From NCBI GenBank assembly GCA_903832205.1, contig CAILAH010000060.1, positions 1-36,007 on the forward strand: a DNA stretch of 36,007 nt. The letters are read 5' to 3'. This DNA comes from an uncultured Microcaldota archaeon. Its GTDB lineage: Archaea > Micrarchaeota > Micrarchaeia > CAILAH01. The first letter of the stretch is position 1; the number at the start of each line of letters is the position of its first letter. The translations under genes were made by a program, and so were the position numbers. Of this stretch, positions 1 through 7,073 are shown one piece after another. Below the pieces are notes generated by a model that was given only the letters and a program-made list of their open reading frames with translations, was not told where the DNA came from and searched no databases.

Positions 1-90
1 CCCATAAATCCACTTTATGAGCAGATTGAAGATATTGTGAGCAAAATTTCAAATCTTTTTCTTTTAGATATTTATGAGATGTCCTACTAA
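1..90 (+). CDS. possible C-terminal end of a gene cut by the window edge
   Basis: Frame 1 is open from the window edge to a TAA at 88-90 and reads as a 29-residue amphipathic tail containing LYEQIEDIVSKI. There is no start inside the window, so this could be the end of a real gene or a chance open frame. It overlaps the opposite-strand ORF at 64-249 by 27 bases, and both may not be real. A similar peptide (FYEQHSDFMSRIEFL) can be read at about 272-320 in a short ORF, which hints that this segment was once duplicated. No function can be assigned. Confidence 0.25.
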   Translation, partial: PINPLYEQIEDIVSKISNLFLLDIYEMSY

Positions 91-249
91 AAGCATTATC
101 ACGCTAACAATAAACTCAAGTAGAATCAATTTGAGTAGCAGTGGGTTTGATTTGCCACTCTTCCAATAGGCTAGGGCGCCTGTTACCCAAGCAATCACAA
201 GTCCAATTCCAACTCCCGAGAAGTAGTTACTCATATTCATCACATTCAT
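64..249 (-). CDS. small two-helix membrane protein, unknown function
   Basis: A 61-residue product with two hydrophobic segments: residues about 10-28 (GVGIGLVIAWVTGALAYW) and 38-58 (LLLKLILLEFIVSVIMLLV). A short polar link (KSGKSN) joins them, so a hairpin membrane topology is likely. Start choice is uncertain. ATG at 249 gives the full frame, but ATG at 234 has a GTGATG ribosome-binding-like sequence just upstream. A perfect 14-bp palindrome lies directly before ATG 249. The gene reads in the same direction as the ABC transporter operon further right but is separated from it by about 120 bp. I do not recognise the family. Confidence 0.5.
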   Translation of the reverse strand: MNVMNMSNYFSGVGIGLVIAWVTGALAYWKSGKSNPLLLKLILLEFIVSVIMLLVGHLINI

Positions 250-263
250 ATTGCCATGGCAAT
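250..263. promoter_or_regulatory. 14-bp perfect palindrome before the small membrane protein gene
   Basis: ATTGCCATGGCAAT is its own reverse complement and abuts the ATG at 249 of the minus-strand gene. The place suits an operator. Being downstream of the transporter operon, it could alternatively be part of a transcript-end structure, although the arms leave no loop. Confidence 0.3.
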
Positions 264-372
264 TTTTTTAAGATTCTATGAGCAACATTCAGACTTTATG
301 AGCAGAATCGAGTTTCTTAGCAAAGCTGATTGTGGCGGGATTTATGACGGCAAAACGGCGAAAGAAAAATAT

Positions 373-1620
373 TCACTCGTATTTGAGCGCCTCGATTGGC
401 GGGATTGCCGATGCGTTCCTTGCGGGTGCAACGCCCGCAACAATTCCAATCAGGACGGAAAATAGCAGGCCGCCCAAGAGCAAATCAAATGAGAGAATGG
501 TTGGCACTCCAGCCGCGCCCAATCCTAGAGAGACAATGAAGCTGAGCAGGAGGCCGAAAAATCCGCCCACTAGGCCTATGATGCCTGCCTCAATCAGGAA
601 TAGCAGCATCACGTCGCGGTTCTTTGCTCCGAGCGATTTGAGGACGCCTATGTCCTTTGTCTGCTCAAGGACGCTCATGAACATTGTGTTAGCAACGCCT
701 ATGCCGCCGACCAGGAGCGAGATTGATGCGATGCCGCCAAGGAGAAGACCGAGCGTATCGGTGACGCTGGCCACTGCGGACTGGACTGTTGTGGCGGTCA
801 TTACCTGGAAATCTTCGGTGTCTTTTGTGACCCTGTGCAAATCGAGCAGCTTGTTCTCAATTGTTGTTGCAACATCATCTGTGTTGTGGTCTGGGGAAAC
901 GACAACAATAATCTGGCTCACTGCAGTGGACTGATTGAAAAGCCGCTTGGCGGTTTGCTGGGGAATGTATATGGCGCTATCCGAGCCACCGAAGCCGCTT
1001 GACCCGGACTCCTGCAGGATGCCCACCACGCGGAATGGGACATTGCCGATTTTTATCTGCTTGTTAATCATGTCAAGGTCATTGAATGTGGAATTTGCGA
1101 CGTTGTATCCCAGGACAACGGAGTATTGGTCGCTTGTGCTGAGATAGCGGCCGGATAAAATGTCTGCCCCAACGGAATCCTTGAACGCAGAGGGCTCGGT
1201 GCCGATTACGCTTAGCGAGGTGTTCTTATCGACGTAAGAAACGGTGTCTCGCTTTTCCACCCGCGCATCAAGCTTGTAGACGCCGGGCAGGGTTCTCAGG
1301 TCATCGGCTTCCCTGAACGTGATTACCGAATCCTGATGTGTATCAAAATTGCTGCGCCCCCCCGGGCCTTCGGTTGGCGGGCGCATTGCACCCATGCCGC
1401 CAAACCGCTGCGCCTGCTGGCCTCCCGCGCTTATTTGTATTATGTTGCTGCCGAGCGTGTTGATGCGCTGGCTTATCTGGTCGCTCACTCCCAGGCTTAT
1501 GGAGATTAGGCATATCACGGAAGCCACGCCGATGACTATGCCGAGTATGGTAAGCCAGCTGCGCAGGTTCCTGTGGCGTATATTCTCCAGGGCCAGTGAG
1601 AACAGGTGTTTTGGTTTCAT
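373..1620 (-). CDS. MacB-like ABC transporter permease
   Basis: A 415-residue MacB/FtsX-type permease of the inner membrane. An N-terminal helix at about residues 20-42 (LTILGIVIGVASVICLISI) is followed by an extracytoplasmic MacB core domain of about 240 residues with a Gly/Gln-rich stretch near residue 70. Three C-terminal helices form the FtsX domain, which contains the typical SVLEQTKDIGVLKSLGA signature. The start overlaps the stop of the upstream gene as ATGA, so the two are translationally coupled. With the ATPase at 3331-4065 and the secreted protein between them it forms a three-gene exporter operon. MacB-family pumps couple ATP hydrolysis to export or to mechanical work in the envelope and do not import. 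The substrate cannot be read from the sequence. Confidence 0.9.
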   Translation of the reverse strand: MKPKHLFSLALENIRHRNLRSWLTILGIVIGVASVICLISISLGVSDQISQRINTLGSNIIQISAGGQQAQRFGGMGAMRPPTEGPGGRSNFDTHQDSVITFREADDLRTLPGVYKLDARVEKRDTVSYVDKNTSLSVIGTEPSAFKDSVGADILSGRYLSTSDQYSVVLGYNVANSTFNDLDMINKQIKIGNVPFRVVGILQESGSSGFGGSDSAIYIPQQTAKRLFNQSTAVSQIIVVVSPDHNTDDVATTIENKLLDLHRVTKDTEDFQVMTATTVQSAVASVTDTLGLLLGGIASISLLVGGIGVANTMFMSVLEQTKDIGVLKSLGAKNRDVMLLFLIEAGIIGLVGGFFGLLLSFIVSLGLGAAGVPTILSFDLLLGGLLFSVLIGIVAGVAPARNASAIPPIEALKYE

Positions 1621-3314
1621 TTTTTCTTCACACCAACGAATTTCTTGTAGCCAAAGTAGCCCACCACTGCGATAAGCGCAATCAGCACGATGAGGCCTGG
1701 GATGCCAAAGCCTGCAAGCGGGCCAAGGAAGGAGAGGGCGCCTGCAGAATTGCCGGACCTTCTAGTGAAGGAGGAATTGCCGGAGCCCTGTGCGCCCGTA
1801 TTGCCCATTGCAGCCGCATCGTTCGGGCCGGAGAGCGTTATGTCCACGTTCTTGGTCACGGTATGCTGCGTGTTCGTGCTGTCCTTGAACACAATCTGTA
1901 TGGGAATGCCGTACTTGCCCGGGGACAGCCTGCCGGGCACGTTAACCGTAAACTGGAACGTGGTGAAGTCATCCACGTTGAGTGTGCCGATGAACTTGTC
2001 GGTTGCGCCCACAAGCTCGAAATCCTTGGATTGCGGGACCGTTACGTAAACGCTTCTTATGGGCGTGTTGCCCGTGTTGGCAATCTGTGCCGTTACCACG
2101 ACGTTCTGGCTGCCCGGGCTCACAAAGGACGGGTTGATGCTGGAGCTGACTGTAGTCTCCTGCGTTGCCTGCACCGCTATGCCCATGTTCTGCGTGTATG
2201 TGTTGCCATCGTCGCTTATTATGCCAATGGGAAGCGTGTAATAGCCTGCAGATGTGGACGGTTCTATGCCAAGGATTATTGTCCTTGTCTCGCTGCCGCC
2301 GGGTGCCACCGCATCCATGTATATCCTGCTGTTGCCGAGGGGCGTAAATACGGAACTTTGGCTTAGGTCTATAATCACGGACGCGGGGGTGGACCCGCGG
2401 TTTTCTACGGTAAGCTCAAATTGCGCCTGTGAGCCGACCTCGGCGGGCGTAAGCGGCTTGAGAGTTACGCTGAACTGCGCTGAAGAGTCGGCGACGCTCA
2501 CGGGACCGATGGATATGGTCTGTGAAACGATGTTCTGGATTGGGTCCTGGTATTCCACTATGATTGGAATGGTGTACTTGCCTGGGGCCGCGGATGATGA
2601 GGAGACAATGTCAACGGACACGGTCTTGCTCTCGCCGGATGCAATGTCGCCCACTTTTTGCTGGCTTGCGCCCGCAAGCGTGAATGATGAATTGTCCGGG
2701 AAGCGGATGACTGCGTTGTTTACTGCGCCGCCCGTGTTGCGTATTTCAAGAAGCGCCGTGAACTTGCCGCCCGGCGTAACGGGCGTGCCGTTAACCGAAA
2801 GGGTGTTTACATCCACCGCAGAGTGCTGCAGCACTGATATGGGCACGGTCACGGTTGTGCTCCCGGTGTTGGAGCTGCCGCCCTGTGAATCACCGTATTT
2901 GTAATATATGTTCATGTGCACCAGCATGACCCCTCCCTCAATATCCGATGGGACCGAGAATGGTATGGAAGCCATGGTTGTGCTGCCCGCGCCCAAATCG
3001 CCGATGCTTGTCTGCGCATCCGTGTCCGAGCCCGGGCCGTGGTCATAATATATGGTGATTGCGGTTGCTGTGGCTCCGCCGCCATTGCTCATGGTGAGCT
3101 GAAGCTGGCCGTTGGTCCCGGCATAGATTGATGCTGGGGTGGTTGAATAGCCGGTTATCTGCAGCGTCGGCGAACTTGATGTTGCTGCCGATGCGGTCCC
3201 CACCATCAGGACGAATAGCAGAAGGCCGAACAATGCGAGATTTTTCATGTGCATCATCCCGTAGCCTTCAATCTCAGTATTTTTCTTTTTGTATTCCATT
3301 TCTTTTTTCATCAT
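1617..3314 (-). CDS. secreted S-layer-like protein with repeated beta-sandwich domains, C-terminal anchor
   Basis: A 565-residue envelope protein. It has a signal peptide (KNLALFGLLLFVLMVGTASAATS, about residues 23-46) and several CARDB/NEW3-like repeats of about 110-130 residues with phrases such as 'LTVENRGSTPASVIIDLS' and 'ITAQIANTGNTPIRSVYVTVP'-type strands. A Ser/Asn-rich linker near residue 510 leads to a C-terminal helix (GLIVLIALIAVVGYFGYKKF) with a basic tail. Similar COG1361-type proteins commonly sit beside archaeal MacB transporters and probably act as their extracytoplasmic partner. A GGTGAG ribosome-binding site lies just before the double ATG at 3314/3311. The internal ATG at 3248 would start at the signal peptide itself and is an alternative start. 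The 3' end overlaps the permease start. Confidence 0.85.
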   Translation of the reverse strand: MMKKEMEYKKKNTEIEGYGMMHMKNLALFGLLLFVLMVGTASAATSSSPTLQITGYSTTPASIYAGTNGQLQLTMSNGGGATATAITIYYDHGPGSDTDAQTSIGDLGAGSTTMASIPFSVPSDIEGGVMLVHMNIYYKYGDSQGGSSNTGSTTVTVPISVLQHSAVDVNTLSVNGTPVTPGGKFTALLEIRNTGGAVNNAVIRFPDNSSFTLAGASQQKVGDIASGESKTVSVDIVSSSSAAPGKYTIPIIVEYQDPIQNIVSQTISIGPVSVADSSAQFSVTLKPLTPAEVGSQAQFELTVENRGSTPASVIIDLSQSSVFTPLGNSRIYMDAVAPGGSETRTIILGIEPSTSAGYYTLPIGIISDDGNTYTQNMGIAVQATQETTVSSSINPSFVSPGSQNVVVTAQIANTGNTPIRSVYVTVPQSKDFELVGATDKFIGTLNVDDFTTFQFTVNVPGRLSPGKYGIPIQIVFKDSTNTQHTVTKNVDITLSGPNDAAAMGNTGAQGSGNSSFTRRSGNSAGALSFLGPLAGFGIPGLIVLIALIAVVGYFGYKKFVGVKKK

Positions 3315-3330
3315 TCGCTCACCATTCCAT

Positions 3331-4065
3331 CTAGTATTTCATCTTGATATTATCGCCATTGCCGGGAACCTTTGGCACTTGCCGAGTGTCCTTTTCAATC
3401 TGCCCGTCCCTTATGTGGATCACCCTTTCCGTATAGGCTGCCACAACGGGCTCGTGGGTGACAATGATTACGGTAACTTTGTGTTTCTTCCACAGCTCCG
3501 AAAGGAAATGCATCACATCCCTGCCGGATTTCGAGTCCAGGTTGCCTGTGGGCTCGTCCGCAAGTATTATCTCAGGATTGTTTGCGAGGGCGCGCGCTAT
3601 GGCGACCCTCTGCTTCTCGCCGCCGCTGAGCTGGGAAGGCTTGCTGTCCAATTTGTCGGACAGGCCGACCATGGCGAGTAGCTCCTTGGCGCGCTTGGCC
3701 GTGATGTCGTCATCTGTGCCGCCAATCATGAGCGGGAGGCTGACGTTCCTAAGCACGCTGAGTGTGGGGCTGAGGTTGAATGCCTGGAAAACGAACCCGA
3801 GCTTGCTGTTCCTCGCCTCCGCCAGCTGGTCGTCATCCATCTTGGAGACCGCCTTGCCTTCAAGATAGACTTCGCCGGAGGTGGGCTTGTCAAGGCAGCC
3901 CAAAAGGTGGAGCAGCGTGCTCTTGCCGCTGCCGCTCGGGCCGATTATGGATACGAACTCGCCCTTTTTTATCTTCAGGCTCGCGCCCTTCAGCGCCCTG
4001 AAGGTGGCCGTGCCAGTGCCGTATTCCTTGGTTGCGTTCTCAATTACCAAAATATGCTTGTCCAT
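3331..4065 (-). CDS. ABC transporter ATP-binding protein (LolD/MacB type)
   Basis: A 244-residue cytoplasmic ATPase for the neighbouring permease. It shows Walker A (GPSGSGKST), a Q-loop (FVFQAFNLSPTLSV), the ABC signature (LSGGEKQR), Walker B with catalytic Glu (IILADEPTGNLDS) and an H-loop (VIIVTHEP). The TGNLDSKSG wording is typical of the LolD/MacB/FtsE branch. I chose ATG 4065; a GTG at 4083 would add six residues. It is the first gene of the exporter operon: 16 bp separate it from the secreted-protein gene. Its promoter region is shared with a divergent membrane protein and winged-helix gene and carries a three-box repeat, so local control is likely. Confidence 0.92.
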   Translation of the reverse strand: MDKHILVIENATKEYGTGTATFRALKGASLKIKKGEFVSIIGPSGSGKSTLLHLLGCLDKPTSGEVYLEGKAVSKMDDDQLAEARNSKLGFVFQAFNLSPTLSVLRNVSLPLMIGGTDDDITAKRAKELLAMVGLSDKLDSKPSQLSGGEKQRVAIARALANNPEIILADEPTGNLDSKSGRDVMHFLSELWKKHKVTVIIVTHEPVVAAYTERVIHIRDGQIEKDTRQVPKVPGNGDNIKMKY

Positions 4066-4092
4066 ATAATCCACTTGTGCCACGAGAGCAAC

Positions 4093-4119
4093 GTAACGCT
4101 ATTGTAACCTTAATGTAAC
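4093..4119. promoter_or_regulatory. three-box GTAAC operator with 11-bp period
   Basis: GTAAC occurs at 4093, 4104 and 4115, each 11 bases apart, so all three boxes face the same side of the helix. They fall at the predicted transcription start of the exporter operon (minus strand) and directly upstream of the TATA box for the divergent regulator pair. This suits a repressor of the exporter operon. The winged-helix protein at 4488-4757 is the obvious candidate. Confidence 0.55.
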
Positions 4120-4122
4120 AAA

Positions 4123-4132
4123 GCTTATAAGC
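4123..4132. promoter_or_regulatory. palindromic TATA box between divergent operons
   Basis: GCTTATAAGC is a perfect palindrome that can act as a TATA box in both directions. To the left it would start the exporter operon near 4100, and to the right the membrane protein/regulator operon near 4153. Both transcripts would have short leaders; the rightward one has a GAGGGA ribosome-binding site before ATG 4180. Confidence 0.5.
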
Positions 4133-4179
4133 CTGAGCGCAGTAATAAGTTTTGTAGAAAATAGAAAAGAGGGAATGTC

Positions 4180-4491
4180 ATGGATTTACTATTTGGTCTC
4201 TTTGGATTTTTGCATGTCCTGGCGGCATTCAGCATGCTGGCCACGCTTGCGCTTGTGATCAAGCTCTATCTGGAAACTGACAAGGGATGGTACTGGCTCT
4301 GCCTTGTGCTTTCCATACTGCTCATTGCGATTTCACAATGCGTCGATCTTCTCTTCCCACCGGGCCTTAGGGGCTTTATGATAATCGGGCTGCTTAGCGA
4401 GATCTGCCAGATAGCTGGGGGCTTGCTTCTGGCGGTTTCGTTCTACGGCATGTACAGGACGATGAAATCTATTCGCAAGAGGATTGAATGA
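4180..4491 (+). CDS. small multi-pass membrane protein linked to a winged-helix regulator
   Basis: A 103-residue protein with three predicted membrane helices: residues about 6-30 (FGFLHVLAAFSMLATLALVIKLYL), 37-58 (WYWLCLVLSILLIAISQCVDLLF) and 66-92 (MIIGLLSEICQIAGGLLLAVSFYGMY). It ends with a basic cytoplasmic tail (RTMKSIRKRIE). A GAGGGA ribosome-binding site precedes ATG 4180. Its stop overlaps the next start as ATGA, so it is translated together with the DNA-binding protein. Pairs like this can be a membrane sensor with its regulator, but no ligand is visible and I do not recognise a named family. Confidence 0.75.
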   Translation: MDLLFGLFGFLHVLAAFSMLATLALVIKLYLETDKGWYWLCLVLSILLIAISQCVDLLFPPGLRGFMIIGLLSEICQIAGGLLLAVSFYGMYRTMKSIRKRIE

Positions 4492-4757
4492 AAACCATCC
4501 TTTTCTACTGGAGCAGGGGCGCGGAAACGCGCAGGGACATAATAATGCTAGCGGCAGAATGTGGCAAAAAGGAGAAACCCTGCTATCTCAGCACGCTTGC
4601 GAAGAGGCTTAAGCTGAGCCACGTCGCCATAAAGAAGCACGTGGACCTGCTCCTGGAGGAGGGCTATATGAAAGTGACGAATCCAGGGGGGAAGCCCGCC
4701 TTCCTCGCGCTGACTGGGAAAGGAAGGGAAGTGTTCAACGAGATTTCGGAAAAATAG
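4488..4757 (+). CDS. winged helix-turn-helix transcriptional regulator
   Basis: An 89-residue cytoplasmic DNA-binding protein. The helix-turn-helix is 'YLSTLAKRLKLSHVAIKKHV', followed by a wing (LLEEGYMKVTNPGGKPAFLALTGKG), as in MarR/ArsR-like archaeal regulators. The first 20 residues (RGAETRRDIIMLAAEC) form the leading helix. It is translationally coupled to the upstream membrane protein by ATGA. Its position divergent from the MacB-like exporter, with a GTAAC repeat operator between them, suggests that it controls that exporter and possibly itself. No metal- or ligand-binding motif is obvious, and only the fold is certain. Confidence 0.85.
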   Translation: MKTILFYWSRGAETRRDIIMLAAECGKKEKPCYLSTLAKRLKLSHVAIKKHVDLLLEEGYMKVTNPGGKPAFLALTGKGREVFNEISEK

Positions 4758-4791
4758 AATAGCTGCTTATTTTATCATTTCGGAAAAATAG
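4743..4791. repeat. 15-bp direct repeat at the end of the regulator gene
   Basis: ATTTCGGAAAAATAG is found at 4743-4757, where it ends the winged-helix gene with its TAG stop, and again at 4777-4791. The 34-bp offset suggests a small tandem duplication of the gene's 3' end. No further function is apparent. Confidence 0.6.
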
Positions 4792-4815
4792 GAAACTGAT
4801 TGAGAAAAAAGAGAT

Positions 4816-5007
4816 TTATTTTATCTTGAGCGCGTACTTGCCGGACATTTTCACTACCATCTGCTTTGCAAGGTCAGATGCCTCCGGGTCCATTATTATG
4901 ACGAAGCCGGACCAGTTGTCGGTGAGCTCGCTTGAGCCGCACGCTGGGCAGTTCTCGGCACCCGAGCTTACATACCTGCACGACCTGCATGCTTTTTCAA
5001 CGCTCAT
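4816..5007 (-). CDS. spt4: transcription elongation factor Spt4 (RpoE2)
   Basis: A 63-residue zinc-ribbon protein with the pattern CRSCRYV-x6-CPACGS, followed by the short Spt4 core containing GFVIIMDPEASDLAKQM. Spt4 binds the NGN domain of Spt5 and helps RNA polymerase stay on the template during elongation. The length is normal for archaeal Spt4. It lies 57 bp downstream of rpoE in the same direction, the classic archaeal order (formerly rpoE'-rpoE''). In many Euryarchaeota the cluster continues with ribosomal proteins S24e and S27ae, but these do not follow here. Confidence 0.92.
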   Translation of the reverse strand: MSVEKACRSCRYVSSGAENCPACGSSELTDNWSGFVIIMDPEASDLAKQMVVKMSGKYALKIK

Positions 5008-5064
5008 CGTTCACACCAATCCATACCTTATATTCCGCCTTCATTCAGCATTCGTTCATGCCCT

Positions 5065-5652
5065 TTACTTTTTCTCCTTCTTGGCTGCGGCCTTTTCCGC
5101 CCTGCCCTTTGCGCCCTTGGTCTCTTTGTTCCAGTCCTCTTTTCCGAGGCCTGGCGTCCTCATTGAAAGGCCAACCTTCGTTTCAAGAATGGTCGGCTTC
5201 ATGCTAACGGTAATTATGCGTGCCTTCACCGTGTCGCCCTTCTTGAGCGCCCTCTTCGTGTTCTTGCCGGTAAGCTGGGCGGTCTTCCTGTCAAGGCGCA
5301 CTATGTCGTCCGTGACCTGGGAAAGGTGCACGAGGCCCTCCAATGGGCCGAGCGAGAGGAATGCACCGAACTCGACCACTTCCGTGGCCTCGCTCTCAAC
5401 AACCTCGTTGATATCTGGGAAATAGGAAAGCATGTCAAAATGCGTGTCGTAGTAGGCGGCGCCGTCACCGGGGACCACATAGCCTCCGCCGATGTCGCGC
5501 ACGCCCTGTATGCTCAGGACGACGCCCAAATCAGTGTCCATCTTCCTCTCATATTTCTCCCTCAAAATCTGAAGGATAGCGTTTTCCCTCTTCATTGTGA
5601 ACATCTCGGGAGGAACACGGACTGAATCTAGAATTGTGTGGACCTTGTACAT
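5065..5652 (-). CDS. rpoE: DNA-directed RNA polymerase subunit Rpo7 (RpoE)
   Basis: A 195-residue stalk subunit of archaeal RNA polymerase. The N-terminal RNP-like domain begins MYKVHTILDSVRVPP. The S1/OB domain from about residue 80 includes 'VVEFGAFLSLGPLEGLVHLSQ' strands and the conserved VGLSMRTPGLGKEDW tail motif. The last 20 residues are a lysine/alanine-rich extension. Rpo7 pairs with Rpo4, contacts emerging RNA and aids initiation and processivity. It starts eight bases after the PIN-domain gene ends and is followed by spt4, so the three genes form one operon. Confidence 0.95.
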   Translation of the reverse strand: MYKVHTILDSVRVPPEMFTMKRENAILQILREKYERKMDTDLGVVLSIQGVRDIGGGYVVPGDGAAYYDTHFDMLSYFPDINEVVESEATEVVEFGAFLSLGPLEGLVHLSQVTDDIVRLDRKTAQLTGKNTKRALKKGDTVKARIITVSMKPTILETKVGLSMRTPGLGKEDWNKETKGAKGRAEKAAAKKEKK

Positions 5653-5660
5653 TCTGACAC

Positions 5661-6023
5661 CTACGTGATTACTACTTTGTTAGATTTAGTTATGCTTATA
5701 ACCCTTACTCCGCGCTCTCTGGCGACCCTGGCGAGGCGTATGTCGACCGTGGCGATGAGCGGCTGCTTGAGCAGCCAGTCGTCCGGCTTTTCCATGGAGG
5801 GCACGGCCTTGATGTTGAGGTCTTTTATCCATTTGAGCGCCTGCCCGGCCTCTGGCGCAATTGCCCTTGCGGAATGGGAGAGGAGGTGAAGCTCATTTAG
5901 CACGCCCTGGCTTATGTAAAACTGCACGGGACCGTCGAACATTTCCTCCACTCGTGCCCTGTCCACGCGCCTCTTAATCATGAAAATTATGAAGCTCGTG
6001 TCAACGGCGATGCGCATCTGCAT
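5661..6023 (-). CDS. PIN-domain protein, FCF1-like
   Basis: A 120-residue PIN-fold protein beginning QMRIAVDTSFIIFMI, where the conserved first Asp coordinates metal. It has further acidic positions (ELHLLSH region) and ends with DWLLKQPLIATVDIRLARVARERGVRVISI, the typical PIN end with the ATVD-xxL motif. PIN domains are Mg-dependent ribonucleases; this branch, found beside rpoE in archaea, resembles eukaryotic Fcf1/Utp24 used in pre-rRNA processing. Start ATG 6023 is preferred because a TATA-like ATATATATT is centred 27 bp upstream. ATG 6017 is an alternative. The longer open frame to 6260 runs through the promoter and the opposite gene and is rejected. Confidence 0.85.
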   Translation of the reverse strand: MQMRIAVDTSFIIFMIKRRVDRARVEEMFDGPVQFYISQGVLNELHLLSHSARAIAPEAGQALKWIKDLNIKAVPSMEKPDDWLLKQPLIATVDIRLARVARERGVRVISITKSNKVVIT

Positions 6024-6028
6024 AACCT

Positions 6029-6055
6029 TATTTATTTGCCGCACACATATATATT
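6029..6055. promoter_or_regulatory. interleaved divergent promoters
   Basis: TTTATTT at 6029-6035 lies about 26 bp before ATG 6057 of the rightward gene. ATATATATT at 6047-6055 lies about 27 bp before ATG 6023 of the leftward operon. The start codons are only 33 bp apart, so each TATA box lies close to the other gene's start. Both mRNAs would be leaderless, and the two promoters probably exclude each other physically. Confidence 0.5.
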
Positions 6056-6056
6056 C

Positions 6057-6815
6057 ATGCCCGAGGGAGAATACGAGATCCAGATAGATGTGCGGAAGAG
6101 CGTAACGGAGAATGCGAACGATTACTATGAGAAGGCAAAAAAAGCGAAGGAGAAGGCGAAGAGAATAAGGGAGATGCTGGAGAAGGGCGTGGAAATCAGG
6201 AAAGATAAGAAAAGCGAGGGAGAGGAGAAGAAGGAAGGCAAGATGAAGTGGTTTGAGCATTTCAAGTGGTTTTATTCAATGAAAGGGTTCCTGGTGGTTG
6301 CGGGAAAGAACGCAAACCAGAACGAGAGGCTCTATAAGGGAGTGATGAAGGCGAATGACCTGTTTTTCCATGCGGAGATTGTGGGCGCGCCCTTCACCAT
6401 AATCAAGAACGGCCTCACTGCGGATGAGAGGACCATTGCCGCGGCCGCCCAGTATGCTGGCAGCCATTCGAGGGCGTGGAAGTTCGGCTATGCCGCGGTG
6501 GATGTCTATTCGGTGAAGTTGGAGCAGCTCACGAAGAAAACGAGCGGCGCCTACGTGAAGAAGGGCGGGATAATCATTACGGGCGAGAGGACGTGGTACA
6601 GGAACACCAAGCTGGAATTGGCCATCGGGTATTACAATGATAAGCTGGTGTGCTTCCCTGAGTTGTGTGCAACCATGCTGAGGAACCCGGTGAAGATTGT
6701 GCCAGGGACGAGGGAAAAGGAGGACGTGGCCAAGGAGATTGCGCTTAAGATTGGTGGAAATGTAGACGAGATTGTTGCGCTGCTTCCCGCGGGGAATACG
6801 GATATCGTCAGGTAA
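6057..6815 (+). CDS. standalone NFACT-R (DUF814) domain protein
   Basis: A 252-residue protein. A basic coiled-coil at residues about 18-62 (YEKAKKAKEKAKRIREML) leads to an NFACT-R domain with the signatures KWFYSMKGFLVVAGKNANQNE, 'DLFFHAEIVGAPFTIIKNG' and WKFGYAAVDVYSV. The C-terminal part contains KKGGIIITGERTWYRNTKLELAIGY-like strands. NFACT-R is the RNA-binding part of Rqc2/NEMF proteins, which act on stalled large ribosomal subunits. This gene lacks the NFACT-N and HhH parts of full-length Rqc2, so it is a solo version. ATG 6057 is chosen over TTG 6036 because it lies about 26 bp after TTTATTT. It is divergent from the PIN-rpoE-spt4 operon. Confidence 0.88.
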   Translation: MPEGEYEIQIDVRKSVTENANDYYEKAKKAKEKAKRIREMLEKGVEIRKDKKSEGEEKKEGKMKWFEHFKWFYSMKGFLVVAGKNANQNERLYKGVMKANDLFFHAEIVGAPFTIIKNGLTADERTIAAAAQYAGSHSRAWKFGYAAVDVYSVKLEQLTKKTSGAYVKKGGIIITGERTWYRNTKLELAIGYYNDKLVCFPELCATMLRNPVKIVPGTREKEDVAKEIALKIGGNVDEIVALLPAGNTDIVR

Positions 6816-6865
6816 TTGGAATATAAATTTTGCTTCTGATTGTGTATTAGGAGAGGTGTTATGTT

Positions 6866-7069
6866 ATGGCTAAGAAGGTTATTGGCAAGGAGAAAAAGGG
6901 AAGGAAGAAATGGTGGTATGACATTGCGGCGGGAGGAATACTGATTGCGTTTTTCCTCGGGATGGATTACATCACAACGGGAAGCATAACGTGGTCCATT
7001 TGGCCGATAGGAGCGATACTGTTCTTCTGGATTGCATATAGGCTGCTTAATCTCGTGGGAAGGGAATAG
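6866..7069 (+). CDS. small two-helix membrane protein, unknown function
   Basis: A 67-residue protein with a very basic N-terminus (KKVIGKEKKGRKKW), which favours a cytoplasmic N-end. Two hydrophobic stretches follow (DIAAGGILIAFFLGMDYI and WSIWPIGAILFFWIAYRLL). GGAGAGGTG, just upstream, serves as ribosome-binding site for ATG 6866. A TATA-like GAATATAAAT is at about 6819-6828, so it probably has its own promoter after the NFACT-R gene. I do not recognise a named family. Confidence 0.75.
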   Translation: MAKKVIGKEKKGRKKWWYDIAAGGILIAFFLGMDYITTGSITWSIWPIGAILFFWIAYRLLNLVGRE

Positions 7070-7073
7070 GAAA

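Noticed and set aside
256-465. 69-residue plus-strand ORF as a functional gene
   Set aside because: It overlaps the permease end, has no domain and no clear promoter; at best it is part of a decayed repeat.
332-934. 200-residue plus-strand ORF across the permease gene
   Set aside because: It is the antisense of the clearly coding MacB-like permease; its product is Arg/Pro/Ser-rich without domain features and it has no promoter.
2254-2904. 216-residue plus-strand ORF opposite the S-layer-like protein
   Set aside because: Antisense of a gene with signal peptide and repeats; no ribosome-binding site, and the composition is that of a shadow frame.
4743-4791. CRISPR-like repeat
   Set aside because: Just two copies of a 15-bp sequence with a 19-bp gap and no cas genes; a small tandem duplication is enough.
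6024-6260. N-terminal extension of the PIN protein with hydrophobic residues
   Set aside because: It crosses the divergent promoter and the coding part of the NFACT-R gene; the PIN fold starts at MRIAVD and a TATA box fits ATG 6023.
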